From: Rhizobium sp. WYJ-E13
GTDB taxonomy: Bacteria > Pseudomonadota > Alphaproteobacteria > Rhizobiales > Rhizobiaceae
Direction: 5' to 3'
Assembly: GCF_018987265.1 (NCBI RefSeq)
Contig: NZ_CP076854.1
Coordinates: 1,984,001-2,048,000 of the forward strand
Length of the DNA stretch: 64,000 nt
Position numbers and translations under genes: made by a program. Numbering within the stretch: position 1 is the stretch's first letter; each line of letters opens with the position of its first letter. Below, piece by piece: positions 36,026 to 45,769 of this stretch. Below the pieces are notes generated by a model. The model was not told the origin of the DNA and searched no databases. It worked only from the letters and a program-made list of their open reading frames with translations.

Positions 36026-39000
36026 TTCGGCATCCAGACGCGGACGAGCGACAAGAGTTTGTCGACGTCGAGGGGCTTGGCCATATAGTCATTGGCGCCA
36101 GCCTCGATACAGCGCTGCTGGTCATCGGGCATGGCCTTTGCGGTGAGGGTGATGACTGGCAGCTTCTTCCATGCCGGATTCTTGCGGATTTCGCGGGTGG
36201 CGGTCAGGCCGTCCATGATCGGCATCATCACGTCCATCAGGACGAGATCGATTGGCGCCCCGCCGTCAACGGAAGTCTTTTCCAGCGCCTCGAGCGCCTC
36301 TTGACCGTTGCGGGCGATGTCGACGATGGCCCCGCGCGGCTCCAGGATGTTGGTCAGCGCGTAGACGTTGCGCACGTCGTCTTCAACGATCAGGATGCGG
36401 CGACCCTCGAGGACGGCATCTCGGTTGCGAGCCTTGCGGATCATTTTCTGCTGTTCGACCGGCAGTTCCGAAATTACCTGGTGCAGGAACAGGCTCACCT
36501 CGTCGAGGAGCCGCTCGGGCGATTTGGCGCCCTTGATGATGATCGACTTCGAGTAGCGGCGCAGCCGCTGCTCGTCGTCGGCCGACAGCTCGCGGCCAGT
36601 GTAGACGATGACTGGCGGGAAGGCGTAGGCGTCCTCCTTGCTCAGCGTTTCCAGAAGGGAATAGCCGGATGCGTCCGGCAAGGTCAGATCGAGCACCATG
36701 CAGTCGAACGTTTCGCGCTTGAGTAGTTCCAGACATTCCGCCACCGTGCTGGCGGTCACCGTCTCGACATCCTGGGTTCCGAGCAGCCTGGCAACCGCGT
36801 CGCGCTGCACCGGATCGTCCTCGACGATCAGCACCCGATGGACGCGCTGGGAAAGGCGAGTTTCAAGTTTCTGCAATACCTCGACAAGCTGTTCCCGGTT
36901 GACGGGCTTGATCAGATAGCCGACGGCGCCGAGCGCATAGGCCGTCTCTGCATGGTCGCTGCCGGAGACGACATGCACCGGGATGTGCCGGGTCTGAACA
37001 TCGTTCTTCAGACGGTCGAGGACAGCCAATCCCGATTGGTCGGGAAGGCCGACGTCGAGTACAACAGCGTTCGGCATGAACTGCTTGGCAAGGATCAGAG
37101 CCTCTTCGGCTGTTCCTGCGACCACCGACTGGAACCCCAATTCCCGAGACAGATCGCGCACAATACCGGCAAACGTCTCGTCGTCTTCGATCACGAGAAG
37201 GACGCGCTTGCCATCAGCCAAGGCTTCGCGATCGTCGTCGATCCTCCGTGCCAGCACAGGCGGGACCTGTGGTGCGAGGGGCTGCGATACTGCCGGCGTA
37301 ACGGGCGTGCCTGGTCTCAGATCGCGCGGGGTGATCTTGGCGGCATCGTACCGTTCGGGCACGGTCAGATTGAAGGTGCTGCCTTTGCCCGGTTCGCTTT
37401 CAAGATCGATCGCCCCGCCCAGAAGGCGTACCAATTGGCGCGAGATCGACAATCCGAGCCCGGTCCCGCCGAACTTGCGGCTGATCGTGCCGTCGGCCTG
37501 GTGGAAAGCGTCGAAGACGCTCTGCTGGTGTTCCGATGCGATTCCGATCCCCGTGTCGGATACGGAAAAGACGACCTGCCCCTCTCCGTTTCCGCGGATC
37601 GACAAACGGACCTGACCCTTCTCGGTAAACTTGATCGCATTCGACAAAAGGTTCTTGAGGACCTGTTCCAGTCTTTGCGGATCGGTGTCGATCGATGTCG
37701 ACGTCCGGTCATCGATATCGATCGCAAAGTCGAGCTTTTTGTCGGCCGCGAGCGGCTGGAATGTCTGGCGCAGACTAGCGGCGATACGCTCGAGCGCTAC
37801 GACCTCCGGCCGGATCTCCGCATGCCCCGCCTCGATCTTCGACAGGTCGAGAATGTCGTTGATCAGGTTCAAGAGATCGTTGCCGGAAGCCTGGATAGTC
37901 CTGGCATATTTGACCTGCTCTTCCGTCAGATTGTCCTGCGGATTGTCGGCGAGAAGCTTGGCCAGGATAAGCGAGGAGTTGAGCGGCGTCCGAAGTTCGT
38001 GCGACATGTTGGCGAGGAAATCGGACTTGTACTGGCTCGCCTGTTCCAGCTCGCGCGCCTTGAGCTGAACCGAGGCATTGGCGCGTTCGAGGTCGTCACG
38101 CTGCGCTTCGAGCTGCTGGGCCTGTTCTTCGAGCTGCGAATTGGTCTGCTCGAGCTCGACCTGCTGCTGCTCCAGGCGGGCTTGCGATTCCTTCAGTGCC
38201 CTGCTCTGCTCCTCCAGTTCCTCATTCGAAACGCGAAGCTCCTCGCTCTGGGTCTGGAGTTCTTCGGATTGGCGCTGCGTTTCTTCGAGGAGGTCCTGCA
38301 ACTCGGTTCTGAAGACGGCCGACCGCACAGCGATCGCAATCGCGTCCGATGCGCGTTCGAGCAGCGTCGTGACGTGTTCGTCCGGCCCTCGGAGGAAACC
38401 AAGCTCGACGACTGCGTTGACCGAATTATCGACCTTGCCCGGCAGGATGACGAGGTGACGTGGTTTGCCTGCGCCGAGCGCCGAGCCGAACGCCAGGTAG
38501 CCGTCCGGTACGTCGTCGATCGTCAGCGACCTGCCCTCGGCGGCTGCCTGACCGATCAGGCCTTCGCCACTTTTGACCCGCGAAGGGATATCAGCCTCAG
38601 ACGGCACGCCGTAGGTCGCGGCGCGATCGAACCGGTCGCCGCCGCCTGTGAAGACGGCGCCGGCGACGGCACCGACATAGCGCGCCAGGAATTGAAGGAT
38701 GCTGTCGCCGAGTTTTTCGATCGGCTGATCGCCCATCATGGCTGCTGCAAGCTCGACCTGGCCGGTCTGCAGCCATTCATCCCGGCGCCGCGCCATGGTG
38801 GCCCGCCGGATGAGGAACGCGATGGCAGCCGTCAAGGCGATCCCGAGCGCACCGGAAAGGAGGGTGCTGAGAAACGCCGTCCGTTGCGCGGCATTCATCT
38901 CGATCAGCCGTTGGGAGCGGACTTCTGACTCGCCGACTGCCATAGCGGCAATCTGCGCGCGGATCGCATCCATTTCCGCCTTGCCGCGATCGGAGTTGAC

Positions 39001-39453
39001 GACGGCGAGTGCAGCTTCAAGCCCCGTTGACTGGCGCAGTCTGATGGTTCCGGCTAGTTCAGCGAGTTTGGCTTCGACATGCTGGCGCAGCGTCGCCAGT
39101 CTCTGGCTCTGGCCCGGATTGGCGCCCGTCAGCGATGCCACCTTGTCGAGCTGCGGCGGGATCGACTGCAGGGCGAGATTGTAAGGGGCGAGATACGTCT
39201 CGTTGTCGGTGAGCAGAAAACCACGCTGACCGGTTTCTGCGTCCTGTACCTTCGACAGCAGCTCGTCCAAAGCGACGATCGCCACATGCGTCTGGACCAC
39301 CCGCTCATTGCCGGTGCGTAGATCCTGAAGATTGGAATAGGCGATCAAACCACTTGCGATGAAGAAGAAGAACGCGCAGGCCAGACCGATCGCGACACCC
39401 GGATCCAACCCGAGACCATATGTTGTCATCTGGGGCGTCTGGCGTCGTTCCAT
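36022..39453 (-). CDS. Hybrid sensor histidine kinase: CHASE3-GAF-HisKA-HATPase-three receivers
   Basis: About 1,143 residues from ATG 39453 (GAGAG upstream). Order: membrane helix, CHASE3 periplasmic domain (about 40-165), second membrane helix, GAF domain, a long Gln/Glu-rich coiled coil (about 390-480), HisKA with SHELRTPLNSS, HATPase (NAIKFTEKGQ; DTGIGIASEH; GGTGLGLS), then three receivers with phospho-Asp contexts VVLDVGLPDQSG, MVLDLTLPDASG and VLMDVMMPIMDG. This layout matches large stress-sensing phosphorelay kinases of Rhizobiales and Sphingomonads. It heads the operon hybrid kinase-cheR-cheB-REC/HWE kinase. Confidence 0.9.
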   Translation of the reverse strand: MERRQTPQMTTYGLGLDPGVAIGLACAFFFFIASGLIAYSNLQDLRTGNERVVQTHVAIVALDELLSKVQDAETGQRGFLLTDNETYLAPYNLALQSIPPQLDKVASLTGANPGQSQRLATLRQHVEAKLAELAGTIRLRQSTGLEAALAVVNSDRGKAEMDAIRAQIAAMAVGESEVRSQRLIEMNAAQRTAFLSTLLSGALGIALTAAIAFLIRRATMARRRDEWLQTGQVELAAAMMGDQPIEKLGDSILQFLARYVGAVAGAVFTGGGDRFDRAATYGVPSEADIPSRVKSGEGLIGQAAAEGRSLTIDDVPDGYLAFGSALGAGKPRHLVILPGKVDNSVNAVVELGFLRGPDEHVTTLLERASDAIAIAVRSAVFRTELQDLLEETQRQSEELQTQSEELRVSNEELEEQSRALKESQARLEQQQVELEQTNSQLEEQAQQLEAQRDDLERANASVQLKARELEQASQYKSDFLANMSHELRTPLNSSLILAKLLADNPQDNLTEEQVKYARTIQASGNDLLNLINDILDLSKIEAGHAEIRPEVVALERIAASLRQTFQPLAADKKLDFAIDIDDRTSTSIDTDPQRLEQVLKNLLSNAIKFTEKGQVRLSIRGNGEGQVVFSVSDTGIGIASEHQQSVFDAFHQADGTISRKFGGTGLGLSISRQLVRLLGGAIDLESEPGKGSTFNLTVPERYDAAKITPRDLRPGTPVTPAVSQPLAPQVPPVLARRIDDDREALADGKRVLLVIEDDETFAGIVRDLSRELGFQSVVAGTAEEALILAKQFMPNAVVLDVGLPDQSGLAVLDRLKNDVQTRHIPVHVVSGSDHAETAYALGAVGYLIKPVNREQLVEVLQKLETRLSQRVHRVLIVEDDPVQRDAVARLLGTQDVETVTASTVAECLELLKRETFDCMVLDLTLPDASGYSLLETLSKEDAYAFPPVIVYTGRELSADDEQRLRRYSKSIIIKGAKSPERLLDEVSLFLHQVISELPVEQQKMIRKARNRDAVLEGRRILIVEDDVRNVYALTNILEPRGAIVDIARNGQEALEALEKTSVDGGAPIDLVLMDVMMPIMDGLTATREIRKNPAWKKLPVITLTAKAMPDDQQRCIEAGANDYMAKPLDVDKLLSLVRVWMPK

Positions 39454-39767
39454 TGAGCGTCTCTCGTAAAGGGCAGGAAACTTTCGCACCATGCGGTCGC
39501 ATGTTGCGTATCGGCAGGGTTATTCGGGCGTCGTCCGAATGCCAATAACATAGGGCAGGCGAAACAATTTCCGAGCAATTGAAGGAACCGCAATAACAGA
39601 TCGATGCGCTTGCGCGAGTTTTTTCTTTGATCCTTGGGATCCGCGGCACTTCCGGCATGGACCGACCGGCCTTTGCCTCTGCTCGGTACGACGAGCTGGA
39701 ATAGATGGTTGCAAAATCACTTGACCGATCTAGGTTGCGGCCGGGGCATCAGAACGGGACGATCTTC
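39454..39767. other. Divergent intergenic region upstream of the hybrid kinase
   Basis: 314 bases with no coding frame of note. It separates the hybrid kinase start from the broken KaiC-like gene and presumably holds both promoters. No clear operator or hairpin seen. Confidence 0.4.
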
Positions 39768-40197
39768 GTGGCACATGAACTTCCAAGACTCATAACCGGC
39801 ATCACCCGGCCTTGATGCCATCCTCGGCGGAGGCCTGATCGAGGGCGCATCCTACATCGTCCAGGGCCAGCCCGGCGCGGGCAAGACTGTTTTCTCCAAC
39901 CAGATCGCCTTTGCCAATGTCGCGGCCGGCAAGAAAGTGCTCTACACAACCTTGCTTGCCGAAACGCACGAGAGGCTGTTTCAGGCCTTGGGAACCCTCG
40001 ATTTCTTCGACCCTTCGCAGCTTGGAACGAACATCTCCTACATCAGCGTTTTCCAGACGCTGCGCAAAGAAGGACTTTCCGCTGTCGTGAGGCTGATCCG
40101 CGAAGAAATCACGCGCCAGACGGCATCCCCGCTTGTCTTCGACGGTCTGCTGAACGCCCGCGGTCGGGCTGACACCCACCTCAACGTGACTTTCGCA
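39768..40197 (+). pseudogene. KaiC/RAD55-like ATPase, frameshifted and truncated
   Basis: The frame begins at a GTG (39768) with RLITGITR, then needs a one-base deletion near 39812 to continue into LDAILGGGLIEGASYIVQ and the Walker A GQPGAGKTVFSNQ. It reads on through a KaiC-like core (KKVLYTTLLAETHERLFQAL) to about residue 140 and stops where an IS6-type transposase relic begins. Typical relatives are about 450-500 residues and neighbour such hybrid kinases, so the original four- or five-gene module has lost its ATPase. Confidence 0.7.
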
Positions 40198-40567
40198 TCA
40201 GACGTTTGGCGGCCTTGGTATTGCGGCGGCTCTGCACCAGCACGTCGAGAACAAAGCCATTCTGGTCAACGGCCGGCCACAGCCAATGTTTCTTGCCGCC
40301 AATGGGGATGACGACCTCGTCGAGGTGCCATCAGTCGCCGAGCTGACCTGCCGTTCGCCGGCGGATTTCGCGGGCGAAATCTCGACCGAACTTTTCCGCC
40401 CATAACCGCACGGTCTGGTGCGAAACGACAATGCCACGAGCTGCAAGCACATCCTCGACCATGCGCAGGCTGAGCGGAAAACGAAGCTACAGCCAAATGG
40501 CGCGGGCAATCACCTCAGCAGCAAATCGATGGCGACGATACGGAGGATCACGAGCAGCTTCTGTCAT
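40190..40567 (-). pseudogene. IS6-family transposase relic with two nonsense codons
   Basis: From ATG 40567 the minus strand reads MTEAARDPPYRRHRFAAEVI and then FPLSLRMVEDVLAARG, VVSHQTVRLWAEKFG and WHLDEVVIPIGGKKHWLWPA. This is the N-terminal HTH and the first DDE Asp of IS6/IS26-type transposases. In-frame stops occur at 40487-40489 (TAG where Tyr is expected) and 40331-40333 (TGA in the GDKWHLDE region). The C-terminal half is missing at the KaiC junction. Confidence 0.7.
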
Positions 40568-40604
40568 GCCGCCAGATCCCACATTTTCCTCGACAGCCCT
40601 TTAA

Positions 40605-41795
40605 TACCAACGTGAGCGATCTCTGACTCGTTTTTGCGGTTTCCAAATCAGTTGAAGTCTGAATCTATGTCGCAAACGGAGGTTTGCGGATGATATTGGG
40701 AATTCCACTGCGCGATGACTTCGACGGCTTTGCCCTGCGGGTGTTGGCCAAAAGTACGAAGGACGCGGCACAGGCTCGGCGTCTTCTTGCCCTTGCCGAA
40801 ATCTATGACGGCCATTCACGCAGTGATGCGGCCAGGATCGGTGGCGTGACCCTGCAGATTGTTCGCGATTGGGTTGTTCGCTTCAATGCAAGTGGTCCGT
40901 CAGGGCTCATCAATGGCAAAGCGCCTGGCAATCAAGGAAAGCTTTCCGACGTGCATCGTCAGGCTCTGGCAAAGATCGTCGAAAGTGGCCCGATACAGCG
41001 GTGCATGGCGTTGTTCGCTGGCGGCGCAAGGATCTTGTTCAATGGCTTTTCCAGCAGTACCGGATATCCGTCGATGAAACGACTATTGGCCGCGAATTGA
41101 AGGCGCTCGGCTTTGCAAAGCTGTCTGCTCGCCCGCGCCATTATGCCCAGAACGAAGGCGACCTGGAAAGTTTTAAAAAAACTTCCCCGCCACGTTGACA
41201 GCCATCAAAAGCAGGCTCCCCAAGAACGTCGAGATCGAGCTCTGGTGGGCCGACGAAGCTCGGATAGGGCAGAAGAACAAGATCACCCGGCGATGGGCAC
41301 GCAAGGGGACAAGGCCTTCGGCACCACTCGATCAACGCACGATGTGGACGTACATCTTCGGAGCCATCTGCCCCAAGAAGGGCAAGGGTGCGGGCCTTGT
41401 TCTTCCCTACTGCGACACCGACGCCATGAACCAGCATTTGCTCGAAATCAGCCAGGCTGTCGATGAGGGTGCTCATGCCGTGCTGATCGTTGATCAGGCT
41501 GGATGGCACGTCACGCCCAAACTCAACGTCCCCGACAACATCACTTTGCTATTCCTGCCGCCGCGCTCGCCCGAATTAAACCCCGTGGAGAACGTGTGGC
41601 AATTTATGCACGATAACTGGCTGTCCAACCGGAGCTTCAAAGACTACGAGGACATCCTCGCCCATTGCTGTGACGCATGGAACAAGCTGGTCGCGCAGCC
41701 TTGGAAAATCATGTCGATCGGAATGCGCGATTGGGCGCACCGGTCTTGATTAGCGCTCGGTTGGTATGAGTTATAATCAATGAGCGCTGGTATTA
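40605..41795 (+). mobile_element. IS630-family element, frameshifted
   Basis: The left end ATACCAACGTGAGCG (40604) has an inverted partner ending GGTAT at 41767. A second, outer partner, GCGCTGGTATTA, ends at 41795, so either could be the true right end (TA target). A single transposase region lies between. Flanked by the IS6 relic on the left and the IS66 relic on the right. Confidence 0.65.
40690..41749 (+). pseudogene. IS630-family transposase in three frames (orfA/orfB type)
   Basis: Frame one: residues 1-97 with HTH domains (AQARRLLALAEIYDGHSRSD). A one-base loss near 40986 (in GGCCCGAT) shifts into VHGVVRWRRKDLVQWLFQQY and LKALGFAKLSARPRHYAQ. At T4A7C (41171-41182) a -1 shift continues into the DDE domain: IELWWADEARIGQ (Asp), VLIVDQAGWH (Asp), LNPVENVWQFM (Glu). 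The second site looks like a programmed frameshift, the first like damage, so the gene is probably inactive unless repaired. Confidence 0.75.
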
Positions 41796-41984
41796 TTCGC
41801 CGGAAGTGGAGGCGGCGGCAATACATGGGCGACAATCGCGACCCTTTTGCAGACAGCTAAAATGAACGACGTCGATCCACTCGCCTGGCTGACACCGACC
41901 TTAGTTCGCATGGCCAACGGATGGCCTGCTCACGATATCGAGGCTCTGATGTCCTGGAACTTTAACCAGGGCGCTGTCGGCTGA
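41796..41984 (+). pseudogene. IS66-family transposase C-terminal remnant
   Basis: Reads FAGSGGGGNTWATIATLLQT, AKMNDVDPLAWLTPTLVRMA and NGWPAHDIEALMSWNF before a stop at 41982. This is the conserved end of IS66 TnpC (normally KLNxVDPxAYL ... NGWP ... LMPWNF). It begins directly at the IS630 right end, so the IS630 element probably inserted into or deleted an IS66 element. Confidence 0.72.
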
Positions 41985-42020
41985 CCGCTTACGCTCAACC
42001 GAGACCTCATCAGATTTCTT

Positions 42021-43496
42021 TCATCGCTCTTTCATCGCCTCGGACGACACCTCGACGATGGGCGAAAACAGATACTCCAAAATACGCCGGCTGCCCGTCT
42101 TGACCTCGACGGATACGGCCATGCCGGGGGATAGCGCGACGGAGGTGCCGTCCACGCTTATACTGTCAATGTCGGGCACCACCGTAATCGGAAACACCAG
42201 GTTCTGAACCCTCTGCGCGTTGCCGATCGGCATGGCACTCTGCAGCTGCTTATCCGGCTGCCCTTCAAGCTGTTGCGCATCGGGTTCGGGGATCGCGTCC
42301 ATGGCAACTCGCGTCACCTTCCCTTCGATCACGCCATATCGCGTGAACGGGAAAGCCTGAACCTTGATCACCGCTGGCTGGCCGGGCGCAACGAAGCCGA
42401 TATCCTGATTGGGCAGATAGGCTTCGATCTCCAATGCGGCGTTTTCCGGCACGACCCGCATCAGTTCCGATCCTGCCATGACCACCTGGCCGATGGTCGT
42501 AATGGCAGATGTCTGCACCGTCCCGTTGATCGGGCTTTTGATCGTCATCCCATCCAGTTTTTTCTGCGCCCGGATGAGCTGCTGTTCCTGTTCGTCGATC
42601 TGCCGTTCCGCCTCCGTCTGCTTCTCGACATTCTCGGCGATGAAGGTCTTGATCGCCTTTTCACCCTCGCTGGTCGCAACCGCAAGCGCGGCTGCCGCTT
42701 CATCGGCCTGGCCGATCTGCTCGGCTAAGTCCGCCTCTGCCCGCTGCTTGGCTTCCATAGCATCGATGACGCCCGCGCGCGGTCCGGCGCTCGATTCCAT
42801 CAGCTGGGATCGCATCGCCACGCGATCGTCCATTGTCGCGATCAAGTTCTTCTGGGCGGCGACCATCCGGTTGAAGCGGCCAAGCGACGCGAGCTGCTGC
42901 TCTCTCTGCGAGGAGAGATTGGCAAGCGACGAGGCCAGTTGTTCCAGCGATGACTGGAACTGTGCTTCCTCCCGTGTTCTGATGGAGGCAGGGATTTCCT
43001 CGCCGAATACAAGCGGCATCGAGATCGTCGGCGAATTTGTCCAGATGCCGCCGCGCTGCCAAGTCTCGACCTGCGCTCTCGAAGCAGTTCGTCGGATGAC
43101 TTCGGCTCGCAGCGATCGCAGGCTTGCGAGCAGCGCATTGACCTCTGCCCTGGTCTCCGTCGGATCCAGTTCAACGACGATATCGCCGGCCTTGACCTTC
43201 GAACCGTTGGTCACGGGAATCGCGGCGGTCTTGCCGGTTTCCAGCGACTGAATGACTTTCACGCGCCCCGTCGGCTGCAGCTTACCTTGCGCGGTGGCGA
43301 CGATGTCGAACCGGCCAAAATAACTCCAGACGATCGCCAGGATTACGAAGACCGATATGAACCAGATGAGCGCCGCCCGGATCGGAGAGGCCGGCGTTTC
43401 GAGAATCTCGAGGGCTGCCGGCAGGAACTCGGTATGATCGCGGGGCCTGCGCGGCGGCTTCTTCGGCACCTTCGGCGGACGAACGGTCTGGTTCAT
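42021..43496 (-). CDS. Type I secretion periplasmic adaptor (HlyD family)
   Basis: 491 residues. A Pro/Lys-rich cytoplasmic N-terminus leads to a membrane helix (about 40-62, ALIWFISVFVILAIVWSYF), then VATAQGKLQPTGRVKVIQSL, a long coiled coil (about 130-330) and a beta-barrel end. This is the HlyD/PrtE class of membrane-fusion adaptor linking the ABC exporter to a TolC-like outer-membrane channel; no TolC gene is in the window. It overlaps the ABC exporter by 4 bp. Confidence 0.93.
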   Translation of the reverse strand: MNQTVRPPKVPKKPPRRPRDHTEFLPAALEILETPASPIRAALIWFISVFVILAIVWSYFGRFDIVATAQGKLQPTGRVKVIQSLETGKTAAIPVTNGSKVKAGDIVVELDPTETRAEVNALLASLRSLRAEVIRRTASRAQVETWQRGGIWTNSPTISMPLVFGEEIPASIRTREEAQFQSSLEQLASSLANLSSQREQQLASLGRFNRMVAAQKNLIATMDDRVAMRSQLMESSAGPRAGVIDAMEAKQRAEADLAEQIGQADEAAAALAVATSEGEKAIKTFIAENVEKQTEAERQIDEQEQQLIRAQKKLDGMTIKSPINGTVQTSAITTIGQVVMAGSELMRVVPENAALEIEAYLPNQDIGFVAPGQPAVIKVQAFPFTRYGVIEGKVTRVAMDAIPEPDAQQLEGQPDKQLQSAMPIGNAQRVQNLVFPITVVPDIDSISVDGTSVALSPGMAVSVEVKTGSRRILEYLFSPIVEVSSEAMKER

Positions 43497-45685
43497 GACT
43501 CAACCGGCGCCGTCTGCAATTGCCAGAGATGGGCATAAAGGCCATGTTCGCGGGTCAGCAAAGTCTCATGCGTGCCCTCCTCGACGATGCGGCCATCCTT
43601 CATGCCGATGATCCGGTCGCAATGGCGCACCGTCGCCAGCCGGTGGGCGATGATGATGACGGTGCGCCCGCGCACGATCTCACGCATATTGGCAAGGATG
43701 ATCCGCTCGCTTTCATAGTCGAGCGCGCTGGTCGCCTCGTCGAGGATGAGGATGGGCGGATTGGTGGCGAGTGCCCTAGCGATCGCCAGACGCTGCCGTT
43801 GCCCGCCGGAGAGGTTCGCTCCGCGCTCCTCGATGATGGTGTCATAACCGCGCGGCAGCTTCGATATGAACTCGTCGGCACCGGAAAGCCGCGCCATCTG
43901 TATGGCGGCCGCCCGCGACATCGCCGGATTGACCAGGCAGATATTGTCGTGGATCGTCCGGTTGAACAGCATGTTCTCCTGGAGGACCACGCCGATATTG
44001 GAGCGCAGCCAGGCGGGGTCGACCTGGGCGATGTCCTGACCGTCGACGAAGACCTGGCCGCTGTTTGGAATGTAGAAGCGCTGCACGAGCTTGGTGAGCG
44101 TCGACTTGCCGGAGCCGGACGGTCCGACGATACCGATCACCTCGCCGGGTCTGACGGCAAAGTTGATGTTCTTCAGGACATCCTGCCCCTCCGGCGTATA
44201 GCGGAAGTTCACGCCCTTGAAGGCGATGGCGCCTCTCGGTTTCGGCAGGCTGATCGCGACCGCAGGACGCGGTTCGGCGGGCGCATTGAGGATGTCGGAT
44301 AACCGGTCGATCGAAACCTGAACCTGCTGCACGTCCTGCCAGAGCTGCGACAGCCGCAGGATCGGCTGGGAAACCTGGCCGGCGATCATGTTGAAGGCGA
44401 CGAGTGCGCCGACCGTCAGTTCGCCATCGATGACAGCCTGAGCGCCGAGAAACAGCAGCGCCGCCGAAGTGATCTTGTTGACGTACTGGATGGCGTTCTG
44501 GCCCTTGGCGGCGAGCATGGTCGCGGCAAACGAGGACTGAACATAGGCGGCCAGCCGCTCCTCCCATTGGGCGGCCACGACCGGTTCAACCGCGGCCGCC
44601 TTCATCGTCTGGATGCCGACCACCGTCTCGACCAGCATCTGCTGGCTATAGGCGCCGCGCTCGAACTTTTCGTCGATGCGGTCTTTCAAGAGCGGACGGA
44701 TCAGCACGCCGATCGCGATATAGACAGGGATCGAGGCGACGACGATCCAGGCGAGCTTCGACGAATAGGAAAACAGCACCCCGATGAAGACGATGGTGAA
44801 GACAAGATCGAGCCCGGAGAACAGACCCTGGCCGGTCAGGAAGCTGCGGATCGTTTCCAGCTCGCGGACTCTGGCGATCGTCTGTCCCGTCGCCCTGGTC
44901 TCGAAATAGCTGAGCGGCAGATTGAGCAGATGGCGAAACAGCCGCCGCCCGAGCTCGACGTCAATCCTGTTCGTCGTGTGCGACAGCGCATAGGTTCTGA
45001 GATATTGCAGCACGACATCGAAGAGACCGACGGCGGCGAGCCCGACGACGAGCACGATGAGGGTCGAATAGCTGCGATGGGCAAGCACCTTGTCGACGAC
45101 CACCTGGAAAAACAGAGGCGTGATCAGTGCAAAGATCTGCACGATCAGCGAGGCGATCAGCACATGGCCGAAGGCATGTCTGTAGCGCCAGATCGCCGGC
45201 AGGAACCAGCGCAGGCCGAAGCTTCTAGGAGAGGCGCCCGGTCCGGAGATGCGTCGTTGGACCATGATGAAACGGCCGCTGGTCTCGGCAAGTAGTTCCT
45301 CGGGTGGAACACTGCGGGCGGAAAAAGCAACGGGATCGACAAGCCGGAATGTTCCATCCCCCATCGGACCGCCGAAGACGCCAAAGGAGCCATCGGCAAG
45401 CATCGCAATCGATGGCGCGGGAAGTGTCGCGAGCTTGCCCACATCACGAACCTGTACAACGCGCGCCTTGAGACCGAGGCTCTTGGCGGCACGCAACAAA
45501 TCGTTCGACCCGGATGTGCCGGCCACCGCCAAATCCCTGGCAAGGGTCGACGGCTGTGCCGCGATCCGGAAATAGCCGGCAATCGCACACAGAGCTGCAA
45601 GCCCGCTGTCGACGATCTCGACAGCGGGCTCATGCTCTGCGGTTTTGACTATTTCCGGGGCGGCTGGATTAGCGCTGACGATCAC
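43493..45685 (-). CDS. Type I secretion ABC exporter with C39-like domain (HlyB type)
   Basis: 730 residues: an N-terminal C39-like domain (about 1-140), a six-helix transmembrane domain (about 165-440), and an ATPase (Walker A GPSGSGKSTLTKL, signature LSGGQRQR, Walker B ILILDEATSALD, H-loop IIAHRL). In active C39 peptidases the motif is DCG; here it is VDSGLAALCAIAGY, with Ser in place of the catalytic Cys. It therefore should not cleave a leader and matches HlyB-like exporters of C-terminally signalled substrates, the giant protein 84 bp upstream being the obvious cargo. Confidence 0.93.
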   Translation of the reverse strand: MIVSANPAAPEIVKTAEHEPAVEIVDSGLAALCAIAGYFRIAAQPSTLARDLAVAGTSGSNDLLRAAKSLGLKARVVQVRDVGKLATLPAPSIAMLADGSFGVFGGPMGDGTFRLVDPVAFSARSVPPEELLAETSGRFIMVQRRISGPGASPRSFGLRWFLPAIWRYRHAFGHVLIASLIVQIFALITPLFFQVVVDKVLAHRSYSTLIVLVVGLAAVGLFDVVLQYLRTYALSHTTNRIDVELGRRLFRHLLNLPLSYFETRATGQTIARVRELETIRSFLTGQGLFSGLDLVFTIVFIGVLFSYSSKLAWIVVASIPVYIAIGVLIRPLLKDRIDEKFERGAYSQQMLVETVVGIQTMKAAAVEPVVAAQWEERLAAYVQSSFAATMLAAKGQNAIQYVNKITSAALLFLGAQAVIDGELTVGALVAFNMIAGQVSQPILRLSQLWQDVQQVQVSIDRLSDILNAPAEPRPAVAISLPKPRGAIAFKGVNFRYTPEGQDVLKNINFAVRPGEVIGIVGPSGSGKSTLTKLVQRFYIPNSGQVFVDGQDIAQVDPAWLRSNIGVVLQENMLFNRTIHDNICLVNPAMSRAAAIQMARLSGADEFISKLPRGYDTIIEERGANLSGGQRQRLAIARALATNPPILILDEATSALDYESERIILANMREIVRGRTVIIIAHRLATVRHCDRIIGMKDGRIVEEGTHETLLTREHGLYAHLWQLQTAPVES

Positions 45686-45769
45686 GGACGCCGCCCTGCG
45701 TGTCTATCGAGGAAACGACGCACATCAATCGAATGTGCGTCGCCATGGTGCAAGCGGTCATTGCAAGGC

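Noticed and set aside
36838..38928. Long open frame (696 codons) on the plus strand
   Set aside because: Exactly antisense to the kinase core of the hybrid histidine kinase, whose motifs are unambiguous; a GC-rich shadow frame.
43493..45685. Bacteriocin-type ABC peptidase exporter with active C39 domain
   Set aside because: The nucleophile Cys position is Ser (DSG), so a leader-peptidase role is unlikely.
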